Shown: positions 17,028 to 25,640 of the stretch, in pieces | Numbering within the stretch: the stretch's first letter is position 1 | Layout of the letters: each line of letters begins with the position of its first letter | Assembly: GCA_003427395.1 (NCBI GenBank) | Contig: BFEA01000167.1 | Span: forward strand, 517,329 to 545,849 | Direction: 5' to 3' | Length of the DNA stretch: 28,521 nucleotides | Source of the DNA: Chara braunii | Lineage: Eukaryota > Streptophyta > Charophyceae > Charales > Characeae | The notes under the pieces: generated by a model | What the model saw: the letters and a program-made list of their open reading frames with translations, nothing else | Database searches by the model: none | Told to the model about the DNA's origin: nothing | Program-made: the position numbers and the translations under genes

Positions 17028-17964
17028 TGCGAGGCTCAAGGCCACGGTAAGCCCTACTGGGCCCTGATTTCAGCAAGAACGGCCGCCCTAAGTGAAGGCG
17101 GGCCTGTTCAGTGACGAGAGGCCTGTTTTGGGATTTGACGCAGCTGGCAAATTCAGGCAGTTGCGCAGCGCCAGTTGGTTGAGTGAGCCCAGGCCCTGCC
17201 TGCCTTTTTCCAAATGTACCTGAGGCAGGCCCTGGGCCAGACACGGGGCATGGACTGAACACAGGCCGATGGCAGTTGCACACGGGTAACCACCCCAGGC
17301 CCTGTGGAAGATTCCCTGGGACAAGGGCTCGGCCACTTGGGGCCTACCGGAAGCTTCCGTGGGGAGGTCCAGGCCAGCCAGGCACCCACGACAGCCTCAT
17401 TCCATATAGGAAAGGGCCTGGCTGCGGGCTCAACATTCGGGCACTTGCTACATGCTGCGTCAGCGCTGCTGCGCTATCGGCAGGCAAGCGCCCACGTTCT
17501 CACAGGCGAGAAGGGCACACGCAGGCAGCCATAGCCAAGCTGGCCTGGGAGATGCTGGATGAGGTGCATGGTGGTCCTTGGATGCACGTGGCATCTGTGT
17601 GGGGGATCAAGGTTGTGAGTGAAGTGTGAGACATGCCTGGTGCTTGAGGCGGACGGCATTGGCCGAGATCTGCTCGTACTTCGGGAAGCTGTTGACGTCA
17701 CCGGCGGCATTGTAGATAGGTTAGATAGGATCTGCCATTCGTAGTCTGGGCGCTGAGCGCCAGATAGGGAATCGAGATTGGTTCATTGTTGATGATGAGA
17801 CTACTCCAACATTGTCACTTGTGAGCTTTTGCTGTGCTCTTATTTGGTGGAACTCAAGTTGCAATTCTGTTTTTGGTTCGAGGTCAAGACTATCTGGTCT
17901 CATGTGTATGATGCTGCTTGGTTTCTGAACTTTCCGGAATTCGCTATCGCTCATTTTCCTTGCA
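17028..17964 (+). repeat. 3' LTR of element A
   Basis: This 937-bp LTR starts TGCGAGGC and ends CCTTGCA, pairing with 1624-2481. It has about 110 extra bases (17365-17474) and lacks the 36-bp duplication found in the left LTR. CATT follows at 17965-17968, matching the bases before the left LTR. The left LTR is followed by a primer-binding site and this one is not, as expected. Confidence 0.85.
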
Positions 17965-18683
17965 CATTCCCTTCCTGCTTGGGAAATACTCCCCTACATG
18001 GCTGATAGATGGCATGCCTGTATCCAAGTCTATTGTCACAAGTTGTGACAAAATGGAGAACACAGAGAACACAATGCAAGCCCAGTCATGCTTTCTGGAG
18101 GTGTTGGAAACCTGCTGTACATAACTTTGGTTAGAGGTGAGACTGAAACAACATATAGGGATTAGCAGGGCCACCACACTCCTCTCAACACAAACACTTG
18201 ATCTAACTGAAGCAATCTGACATACCATACTAACAGCACACCTGTATGGTGCACCGTGTGGAGTGTTGCAAAAAACATGTGTAGAAAAGCAAAAAAATAA
18301 CGGCTCCAGAGGCAAAACAAATTTAACAAACAACTTGAAAGAAGACTGCAGGAGTTGGAACATTAAGAAAGGAAGGGGTCTCAGGGTCTCACTGTACCAC
18401 TCAACAAAAAAGCAGACTTTCGAACATCAAGAAAACAGGCAGGAAGGAAAAGGACTCCAGTCCAAACAAATTTAACAAACAACTTGAACATAGACTGGAA
18501 GTGGGAACATTAGAAAAGAAATGAGTCCCAGGGTCACACCGCACCACACAACCAAAAAAAAAAGACCGGAACATAAAGAAAACAGGCAGGAAAAAAATTG
18601 GAAAAGGAATTTGGTAAATACAATCTGCCACGGTGCCACCCGATTTTTTTTTGTTTTTGGTCTTTTGTATAATAAATTAATAA
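17965..18683. other. Flank between elements A and C
   Basis: No gene is recognised. The right half is a two-copy tandem repeat (18318-18604) rich in AACA and AAAA. The original target site of element A is restored by joining position 1623 to 17969. Confidence 0.5.
18318..18604. repeat. Two-copy 149-bp tandem repeat
   Basis: CAAATTTAACAAACAACTTG starts each unit, at 18318 and 18467. Each unit contains GGAACATTA, GGGTC and GAAAACAGGCAGGAA in the same order. The copies differ at many positions. Confidence 0.85.
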
Positions 18684-18901
18684 TGCAATCAGACTTGTTG
18701 ACTTCGACGTCCAGCATGCGTACAAACAGATGACGATCAAGCTGGCGCCTCGCGCCCACACAAAGCTCAGAGATAACGAAGCCACAAACACAGTTCAGAT
18801 TCAAACTTGATAGCCAAACGCTGCACTCACAGCAACTTGTCCGTACACACACCCTGGATCTCCCTGGATGTCCTGCACTCAGACATGCACAAGTTCACTC
18901 T

Positions 18902-18921
18902 ACACACACACACACACACAC
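18902..18921. repeat. (AC)n microsatellite
   Basis: Ten AC units inside element C's LTR. Confidence 0.95.
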
Positions 18922-19087
18922 AAACAGCCTACCACTAAGCTATGGCAGCTATGGCTGCCTTCTCCTATGCTAACAAGCTCGGCTATGGCCGACTTCTTCC
19001 TCTTAGCCCTCTTCTCCTTCGGGCACCTGCAGACCTTCGTACACAAGACGCTCCAACAGCGCTTCCGCACGGCTCACAGGCAGAATG

Positions 19088-19675
19088 AATGAATAGCTGA
19101 ACGCTGCCTCTTTATTTATACTTCGGATTGTCGCTGGTCTGCCCTTCCCCACCGGGCCCGGGGAGCACACAGTCCCGCATGGTACTTGCTGACTTGACAA
19201 GGTGCGACTGGGACTGGGTACCGCTGACTGAGCAAGGTAAGACTGCCCACTTGACCACTTGCCTACGGACTGACTACTAAGACTCACGAAGGGCCAGGTC
19301 CGAAACTTGTGGAAGACTGTGGACTTGACCTTCCAACACTGTAGCACCTACCACCTCTACCACTGCTAAGACTTCTAACCTAATGAATAACTGAACGCTG
19401 CCTCTTTATTTATACTTTGGATTGTCGCTGGTCTGCCCTTCCCCACCGGGCCCGGGGAGCACAGTCCCGCATGGTACTTGCTGACTTGACAAGGTGCGAC
19501 TGGGACTGGGTACCGCTGACTGAGCAAGGTAAGACTGCCCACTTGACCGCTTGCCTACGGACTGACTACTAAGACTCACGAAGGGCCAGGTCCGAGCCTT
19601 GTGGAAGACTGTGGACTTGACCTTCCAACACTGTAGCACCTACGACCTCTACCACTGCTAAGACTTCTAACCAAC
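19088..19675 (-). repeat. Tandem duplication of C's U3 and polypurine segment
   Basis: Unit 1 (19088-19381) and unit 2 (19382-19675) are nearly identical with a period of about 293 bp. Each contains the TATA box (19111-19120 and 19405-19414), the U3 start TTCCAACA (plus strand) and the purine-rich stretch before it. Unit 2 is therefore a partial second LTR head fused to the internal side. Confidence 0.9.
19111..19120 (-). promoter_or_regulatory. TATA box of element C LTR
   Basis: Minus strand TATAAATAAA, about 215 bases into the LTR. It is repeated identically at 19405-19414 in the duplicated segment. Confidence 0.5.
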
Positions 19676-19895
19676 AGATCGACTGTTCGAGACCCGACGA
19701 CCACACTACCTACAGCTGGCAAACAGACGACTTTCCAGACACAGGTCGCGGGTTCAAGCTCACACGGGTCAACTAATACTGTACATGGGTGAGGGCGAGG
19801 TCTAGGGATCGAGCCCTGGGAACTGCATCTGCTACCGTAAAGGTGAAAACCGTTTCACTCCCGCCGGTCTAAATTTGAGGTCATCCGAGAATACT

Positions 19896-20290
19896 TCAAT
19901 GCAAGGCAGGACCTTTACCTTTCGTTTTTTTGTCGTAGGCGTGCACTATGTCGGGGGCGGTCTCTAGAAGCTCTGTTCTTGTGAACCAGCGGTCGTCCTC
20001 GGGTTCCTGATAAGCGAACCTGACTTTGTATTGTTTCTGGGGACGACCCCAACCTCCGGTCCTAAACACATCCTCTTCCACAATGCAGTCTATGTCATAT
20101 GCGGCATCCATGACCGGCGGAATCACTGACCGGCGCGATGGGAACTGTTGAAAGGTGACGCAAGGCAACAACTTTGATGCGTGGAGAGCTAGTATCTCAA
20201 TTGTGTAGGATGACCCATCGTCTCCGCCTTTTACTTCTAGGAAAGTCCATGGTCCCCTGTATGCAAGTAACAGCTTTTGTGAGATGTTCT
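19896..20290 (-). pseudogene. pol: Element C integrase C-terminus and chromodomain-like tail
   Basis: The frame reads SYTIEI, LHASKLLPCVTFQQFPSRRS, IPPVMDAAYDIDCIVEED, GRPQKQYKVRFAYQ, EDDRWFTRTELLETAPDIV and a Lys-rich end, stopping at 19896. It is the best preserved chromodomain-like tail in the window. It has an aromatic/acidic start (YDID), a basic loop, YKVRF, DRWF and a final helix. The aromatic-cage Trp of WKGY is replaced by Phe-Ala-Tyr. Upstream, plus-strand 20180-20290 encodes a diverged GPY/F-type region (LLAYRGPWTFLEVKGGD). Confidence 0.75.
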
Positions 20291-20990
20291 CTTATGGGGC
20301 GAACTCCTTAGACTTGACCCAGACTAAATCTCCAACCTGGAACCGTGATGGGCGGCGATGCTTATTAGCTTGCTCTATCATCTTGTGCTGCGCTTTTCTC
20401 AGCTTCTCAATCACTTTTGTCATTCCCTCTCATGCTGCAGCGCAAACGCTAGTTCCGGGTGGCAGTCTCTGTATCTGGTTATGATTTAGTCCTTCAAACG
20501 ACCTGCGTGGTCTAAAGGACTTGTGCAACTCATTAGGAGTTCTGCAGGTAGCTAAGTGAACGCTATTATTGTAGACACTAGCTACCTTCACGAGCATGTC
20601 ATCCCAGTTAATTTGATCAGGTCTAATATACATCCTGAGCATCTTCTGCAGGATCTTATTCATTTGCTCAATCTGACCATTAAGTCTCTGGATGATGGCC
20701 ATATGACATCAACAACTTTGAGCCATAGACTCTCATAAGCTCCTGCCAGTGCTGGCTAGTAAACCGTGTGTCTCTATCACTAACTATGGATAGCGAAATA
20801 TTGTGCTCACTTACCCGGGCATCAAAAAACTTCTCTATTACTAACTATGTGCATGCCTCAGAGGACAAAGGAACGAAAACTGCATATTCACTAAAACGGT
20901 TTACAATGACCATGACTTCGCTCTTGCCATACCTACTCCTCACCCCAACCTCCATGAGGTCAACGGACACAGTCTTCGGGACCTGATGGG
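20291..20990 (-). pseudogene. pol: Element C integrase core (partial)
   Basis: The lower part encodes SRFQVGDLVWVKSKEFAP. The frame 20430-20702 reads RLNGQIEQMNKILQKMLRMYIRPDQINWDDMLVKVASVYNN with the catalytic Glu, then CRTPNELHKSFRPRRS. Above that, in other frames, are sequences equivalent to IVSDRDTRFTSQHW with the second Asp (around 20760-20790) and VMVIVNRFS (around 20900). There is no zinc finger; the sequence beyond about 20990 leaves the family. Frame changes near 20430, 20700 and 20850 break it. The stretch near 20450-20460 has lost the usual end of the connecting helix. Confidence 0.75.
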
Positions 20991-21057
20991 ATACTCTTGC
21001 CTGGCTCGAGTTCGAAGCCACACTTATCTATCTCTGTGGCCCACCTGATGGCTTGAG

Positions 21058-21478
21058 CTACCACCTCTACCACTGCTAAGACTTCTAACCTACAAATCGA
21101 CTGTTCGATACACGACGACCACACTACCTACAACAAGCAAACAGACGACTTTCTGGACACAAGTCGCAAGTTCAAGCTCACAAGGGTCAACTAATATTGT
21201 ACATGGGTGAGGGCAAGGTCTAGAGATCGAGCCCTGGGAACTGCACCTGCTACCGTAAACGTGAAAACCGTTTCACTCCCGCCGGCCTCAATTCGAGGTC
21301 ATCTGAGAATGCTTCAATGCAAGGCAAGACCTTTACCTTTTGTTTCTCTGTCGTAGGCGTGCACAATGTCGGGAGCGGTCTCTAGAAGCTCTGTTCTTGT
21401 GAACCAGCGGTCGTCCTCGGGTTCCTGATAAGCGAACCAGCGGTCGTCCTCGGGTTCCTAAACACATCCTCTTCCACG
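21058..21478 (-). repeat. Displaced copy of element C 3' region
   Basis: This segment repeats 19641-20020 in the same orientation (offset about 1418), from the purine-rich stretch near the LTR start through the end of the chromodomain frame. A short piece (CCAGCGGTCGTCCTCGGGTT) is then doubled, and the copy jumps to AAACACATCCTCTTCCA, matching 20065-20081. It replaces the integrase zinc finger and the end of RNase H, so a later recombination or template switch put the 3' end of an element into the middle of pol. Confidence 0.85.
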
Positions 21479-21730
21479 TTTTATGTCAATGTACTTCCTT
21501 TTGACTGGCTGAAGCTCAAAGTCAAAATGATCCATCTTTGCAGCCCACCTAGTAAGCTTAGGTGTCATCTTGGCCTGCGCCTTCAGCCACCTTAGTATCT
21601 CGTGGTCTGAATAGACTTTGAAGTGCTTCCCAAGGAAGTAGTGTCTCCAGTGGTCTAGTGCTTGCCTAAAAGCGTAGAGTTCCCTCTCTCATAGGTAGAT
21701 GTCGCTACCTTCTCTGAAGGCAGCCTGGAC
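21479..21730 (-). pseudogene. pol: Element C RNase H (partial)
   Basis: The minus strand encodes ERELYAF.QALDHWRHYFLGKHFKVYSDHE and WLKAQAKMTPKLTRWAAKMD, followed by DFELQPVKRKYI. This covers the catalytic Glu and the next Asp of RNase H. The sequence is cut just before the last Asp motif (VVADALSR), where the displaced 3' copy begins. Confidence 0.8.
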
Positions 21731-22507
21731 ATGAACTGTACGGGTATATACCCATTGCCATCGTCTTGCTATAAGACAACACCAATACCATACTGACATG
21801 CATCAGTAGTAACAACAAAGGGTAGGATGGGTCAGCTACCTTGAGGACTGGGTATTCTATCAAGGCCCGTTTCAACTTCTCTAGGGCCGATGTATAGTCT
21901 TGATCCCACTTCCAAATTGCCTCCTTTAGCAGTCTACGAAGGAGTGCAACGATTGCAGAGAAGTTTCTCACGAACTTCCTATAAGTTAACCCTAGGAATG
22001 ATCTCAACTCTGTGAGTGTACAAGGAGTTGGCAAGTCTCTGATCATTGCGATCTTACTGTCCTCAGGCCTTATGCCATCACAATCTAAAATGTGGCCCAA
22101 GTACAAAATCTTTGTCTTGGCCCATTCACACTTCTTTGCATTGATCTTGAAATTTGCTTCGCGCAACTTTCCAAAAAGATCTGCCTCACATGAGCCTCGT
22201 GCTCCTGAAAGGTCTTACTAAAAATCAAAATATCATCTAACTAGACAACGACAAATTTCTCTAACCACGGCCTAAACAAATCATTCATACAGTGCTGGAC
22301 TGTGGCCGGTGCGTTGGTTAGTCCAAAGGGCATCACCATAAATTCATAGTGCCCGTACCTAGTTCTAAACATAGTTTTGTACTGATCATCAAGGTGAACC
22401 TCTATCTGATGGTACCCTGACTTCAAATCTATCTTGGAGAAGTACTTGCAGCCCTGCACCGGATCCAACACATCATCTATACGGGGCAGTGGTTCTGCAT
22501 TCTTCAC
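21705..22507 (-). pseudogene. pol: Element C reverse transcriptase palm and thumb
   Basis: The frame 21705-22166 reads REANFKINAKKCEWAKTKIL, YLGHILDCDGIRPEDSKI, LTELRSFLGLTYRKFVRNFS and VLKVADPS, which is RT thumb and the start of RNase H. The frame 22241-22507 reads [57 protein letters not shown] and [15 protein letters not shown] follows exactly where Tyr of the catalytic YLDD belongs, then LDDILIF. This alone would inactivate the enzyme. A frameshift joins the two pieces near 22170-22235. Confidence 0.85.
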
Positions 22508-22766
22508 GGTAACGACGTTGAGCTGATCATCAGGGTGAACCTCTATCTAATGGTACCCTGACTTCAAATCTATCTTGGAGAAGTACTTACAGCCCTGCAC
22601 CCGATCCAACAGATCATCAATTCGGGGCAATCGTTCTGCATTCTTTACGGTAACGGCGTTGAGACCCCTATAGTCAATGCACATTCTAAGCTCTCCCTCT
22701 TTCTTGGGAACAAAGGGAACAAGTGCTCCAAATGGGTACGAACTGGGCCTAATCCACCCCTTCTCC
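22508..22766 (-). pseudogene. pol: Element C RT N-terminal part, duplicated
   Basis: The frame reads [39 protein letters not shown] and [20 protein letters not shown], then LKSGYH and TAG. The stretch from TVKNAE onward is repeated in the next piece down because of a 141-bp tandem duplication (units starting at plus-strand 22383 and 22524). The duplicated copy carries TAG where the other keeps CAG (Gln). The element ends upstream at EKGW; beyond 22766 the sequence is unrelated. Confidence 0.85.
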
Positions 22767-24160
22767 GTACACAGGCAGAGAAAGGGACGGGAGGGGTACG
22801 ACATGCGGGCACGTCATCGCCGTTCTCTGTCGTACCCACTCCGGGGTATTGCGTAGTTTACTGTTGGCACTTAAGATGACCAGCCAAGCACGGACTGAGG
22901 CATACAATTGATTTTTGAAGTTCTTGTCGGGTTTTACTACGCTGCAGGCTCAAGTCTGTGTGTCCGCACGTATTGGTCTGTGTGCCTATCTGAGTGCTAA
23001 TCGACTTAAGTGTGTGTGTGAGCCGCAAGGGCACTTGTTAGTCAGAGGATCCGAAACATGTTGTTATTTACCTGTGGCTGTGACACTGAAAGTTGCAGCG
23101 GAGAGACACTCAAGTACCAGGGGCAGGAGCGGTGGTGCATGACCAATCCTAGGGGAGTGAACTGTCCAACAAGATTGACAGATTGAGAACCCTTCTTGAT
23201 TCTATGGGAGGTGGGATACGGGCGCTTATCTGGATGAGGGCTGGTTGATTGAGACTTCCTTAAGCAGCCACTGATGGACGTTGTATTCAAAGATCTGTTG
23301 TAGTTGTGTTGGTGAAACCCTAGTTACCTTTGAAAAGCGAACAACCGGGTGGAACAACAACTTTGTGGTCGTGCTCTAGAGGACTTTGACTAAGGCGTCT
23401 GACTTCCGAATTGATGATTGTCGATACGAATACTGCTACTCCCCGATTAAGGTTGCTACATCTGTTCAAAAGTAGAGCACAGGGTGGAGTGTGCTCTACT
23501 TGATCGCAACTTTTCTAAAGTTGCGTTGCAGCTGTTCGGTTGAAGGTAGCGACGACACGGTTTAAGGGGTAGTCAAACCTTTCACAAGGGTCAATACTGT
23601 GATTTAGAGGTTCGCCAGGAAGGGCTGTTGCAGCAGTTTGGCTTCAGTTTGAACGGCGGCTGCGGGGATCGGCCATCATTGCGAGGCCCTCGGACGCACA
23701 AAGGTTGCAAGGCCCTCTCCTGCGAGTTGAGTCCGTCCCTCTCTTGTATCTCAAGCGTTTAAAACCTCTCCCTCTGCCCTTCTTTATCTCAGTCTAATCT
23801 TGTTACGAGAGGAACGTGGCAGGCCAGATTGCAACCCGAAGGACCGCAACAAGACTTTGTGGGGAGTCTGCCCACCGATTGCGGGAGCTCTGCCAAAACT
23901 CAGGAGTTTTGGAGGCAGGGAACTGAGAGGTAACCATTGCTTTCCCTCTATAAACCAGTTATAACCCCTGTGTACTTCTTGCAATGGTCAACTGAGTATA
24001 CTACCTGCATCCCTACTTTGACTTTCAGTTTGACTTTCAGGACACGACTCAAACTTAAGTGAAGGAATGTTTGTGTAATTTCAGTTTCGGTTCTATTGTA
24101 TTGACTGAAAGCAGATTGCGAAAAGGGGTTGCATTTGGGAAAAAGGTGGGAGGAAGGTTG
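22767..24160. other. Intergenic stretch without a gene
   Basis: No protein or RNA gene is recognised. Notable contents are two adjacent perfect hairpins at 23471-23525 and a short tandem of TTTGACTTTCAG near 24020. No open frame longer than about 82 codons is present, and none has a recognisable motif. Confidence 0.5.
23471..23525. other. Pair of perfect hairpins
   Basis: Hairpin 1 has 11-bp arms AGTAGAGCACA / TGTGCTCTACT (23471-23481, 23490-23500) with an 8-base loop. Hairpin 2 has 9-bp arms CGCAACTTT / AAAGTTGCG (23505-23513, 23517-23525) with a 3-base loop. Only four bases separate them. Function unknown. Confidence 0.75.
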
Positions 24161-24179
24161 TATTGCCTGCGTTTGACTG

Positions 24180-24850
24180 GGTCAACCAAAGGCTAGAGAG
24201 TCTCCATAAATTTGGAGGGTTGAGGGCTATATTTATTTTTGATTGCCTGGAGAACCAGACAGGTTCTCATAAGTTAGTGTGGTCTGGTTGCTCTGACTTG
24301 CGAGGGTTGCTCGTGTTTGACTTTCTAGGGACCAAGCAGGCTTCCATAAGATTGGATGGCTTGGTCGCCTTGGTTTATTTGGGTTTTCTTATGTTTATTG
24401 GTTTCTGAAATAGAATTGGGCATGTTCCATAAAATTGGATGACTCTAACTCTCTTTGTTTTATTCTGAGGGGAGTTCAGGCAAAGGACTGGATAGGTTCC
24501 TATAAGATTGGGAGGTTTGGTCTGGAGCCACGCACACATTAGAACCAAAATAATAAATTTGTTTATAGTTCTATACTACTTTACTTATGAACAGGCCAGT
24601 GGTAAGAAGGGGCAGGCTGATCTTTGATCTAAGTTGAACGGTTCATTCATAGGCTATCTTAAAAGACTAAGTGCAAACAAATATATACAACGTGGATACT
24701 TTAAACAATTCAGGGCGACTAGGTTGGACGGACTAGTCATATGCCCAAGGAAGAGAAAAGTAGTTGTGCCCTGTGTTTGTGTATATCTAATGGCTAAGCA
24801 ATGGTTTCCATAAGATTGGATGGTCTAGCTTTACGCCTTATGTAAGTTAG
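24180..24850. repeat. Degenerate tandem array, about 75-bp unit
   Basis: A core like AGGTTCCATAAGATTGGATGG recurs at about 24203, 24264, 24342, 24425, 24497 and 24805, spaced 61-83 bp, with one longer step of about 308 (four units whose cores are lost). Neighbouring bases such as GGTCTGGTTGC are shared by several units. Confidence 0.7.
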
Positions 24851-25086
24851 GTAGAAGATTGATTAGGGGTCGGTGAGAGTACTTACCTTTGTGGTCTGGA
24901 CTTGCATGTGACTTAGTGAGACCACTACCTAGTCTGAGTTTCAATTTGATAGGTAGTTGCTTTAGAGGCTGGCCACGTGCTAGAGCCATAGGAGTTAGTT
25001 CAATTTTTGCATTTTCTGAGCTAACTTTTTTTTTACTTAGGTCAATTCTCGCATTTTTTGGGATCATTTGTTATCCCTGGCTTTAT

Positions 25087-25640
25087 ATAAATCTTGGTAA
25101 GCTACTTTCTCTACAAGAAGCACTGCCGAAATTTCTATGGAACCAAATAGTTATTCAAATATGACTTTCAAATTTGTCTAAGTTTTATATCCGACTTAGT
25201 AAAAATCTGGAAAGCCTTCTTTTCTAAGGGAAGTGTTGCCCAAATTTTTACTAGTTCAGGGACTTGGACAAGATTTGACTTTTAAAAGTCAAGACTGGTT
25301 CATATTTTTGAACTTAGCCTTGTATAAATTTTGGAAAGCTACTTTTTCTACGGGAAGCGCTGTCGAAATTTCTACAAATTTAAGGAGTTAGTAATTTTTG
25401 TCGTGATAGAGCTTAAGTCTTATGTTTGAGTTCATATCTGAGTTGTATAAATTTGGGAAGTCTGCTTTTCAAAAAGGAGATGCTACCCAAATTTTTACTA
25501 ATTCGGGGAGCTAGACAAAATTTGACTTTCTAAAGTTGAGGATTATTTCAACTTTCTGTATTTGAGCTAATATAAATTATGAAAAAGCACTTTTCCTACG
25601 AGAAGCGCTGCCCAAATTTTTTTAGTTTAGATGAGATAAA
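25087..25640. repeat. Degenerate tandem array, about 122-bp unit
   Basis: Five units start AAAT.TTGG.AAGC at about 25087, 25203, 25326, 25449 and 25574 (steps 116, 123, 123, 125). Each has CTTTTCTA, then GAAGCGCTGCC-AAATTT. Units 2 and 4 share a different end (CCCAAATTTTTACTA.TTC.GGG) from units 1 and 3, so an older 245-bp double unit is likely. Confidence 0.8.

Larger units (their letters stand above)
1624..17964 (+). mobile_element. Element A: Ty3/Gypsy chromovirus, interrupted
   Basis: The element is bounded by two similar LTRs in direct orientation (1624-2481 and 17028-17964), each beginning TGCGAGGC and ending TTGCA. A tRNA-iMet-type primer-binding site follows the left LTR. Order inside is gag (8805-10096), protease (10126 to about 10660), reverse transcriptase, RNase H, integrase and a chromodomain-like tail ending near 13806. 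The four bases before the left LTR and after the right LTR are both CATT, or ACATT if the final A of the right LTR is shared, which supports a single insertion. It is much longer than a normal Gypsy element (usually 5-8 kb). Element B occupies about 3497-8790 in reverse orientation, and a 3 kb non-coding block sits at about 13824-16816. The coding sequence is broken by frameshifts and stops, so the element is dead. Confidence 0.85.
18684..19338 (-). repeat. 3' LTR of element C
   Basis: On the minus strand the LTR starts TGTTGGAAGGTCAAG at 19338, after a purine-rich GTGGTAGAGGTGGTAGG stretch. It ends TCTGATTGCA at 18684, the same end as the LTR fragment at 1-121. A minus-strand TATAAATAAA (19111-19120) is the likely promoter. 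An (AC)n run (18902-18921) and a GC-rich hairpin (18744-18756) lie in the downstream part. The high-coordinate edge is inferred from the TG start and the purine tract. Confidence 0.6.
18684..22766 (-). mobile_element. Element C: chromovirus, truncated and rearranged
   Basis: Read on the minus strand from 22766 down, the order is part of reverse transcriptase (with an internal 141-bp duplication), RNase H front part, a misplaced copy of the element's own 3' region (21058-21478), integrase core, chromodomain-like tail, a duplicated U3/polypurine segment and a 3' LTR. Gag, protease, the start of RT, the integrase zinc finger and the 5' LTR are absent. It is related to element B but is a different family member; wording such as [16 protein letters not shown] differs from B. 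It cannot move by itself. Confidence 0.8.

Noticed and set aside
17088-17629. Several 70-150 codon frames over the 3' LTR
   Set aside because: They are chance frames in GC-rich LTR sequence, with no domain and no conservation of frame with the left LTR.
25087-25640. Possible CRISPR-like regular repeats
   Set aside because: The units are contiguous and degenerate at 122 bp with no unique spacers; this is a eukaryotic tandem repeat.
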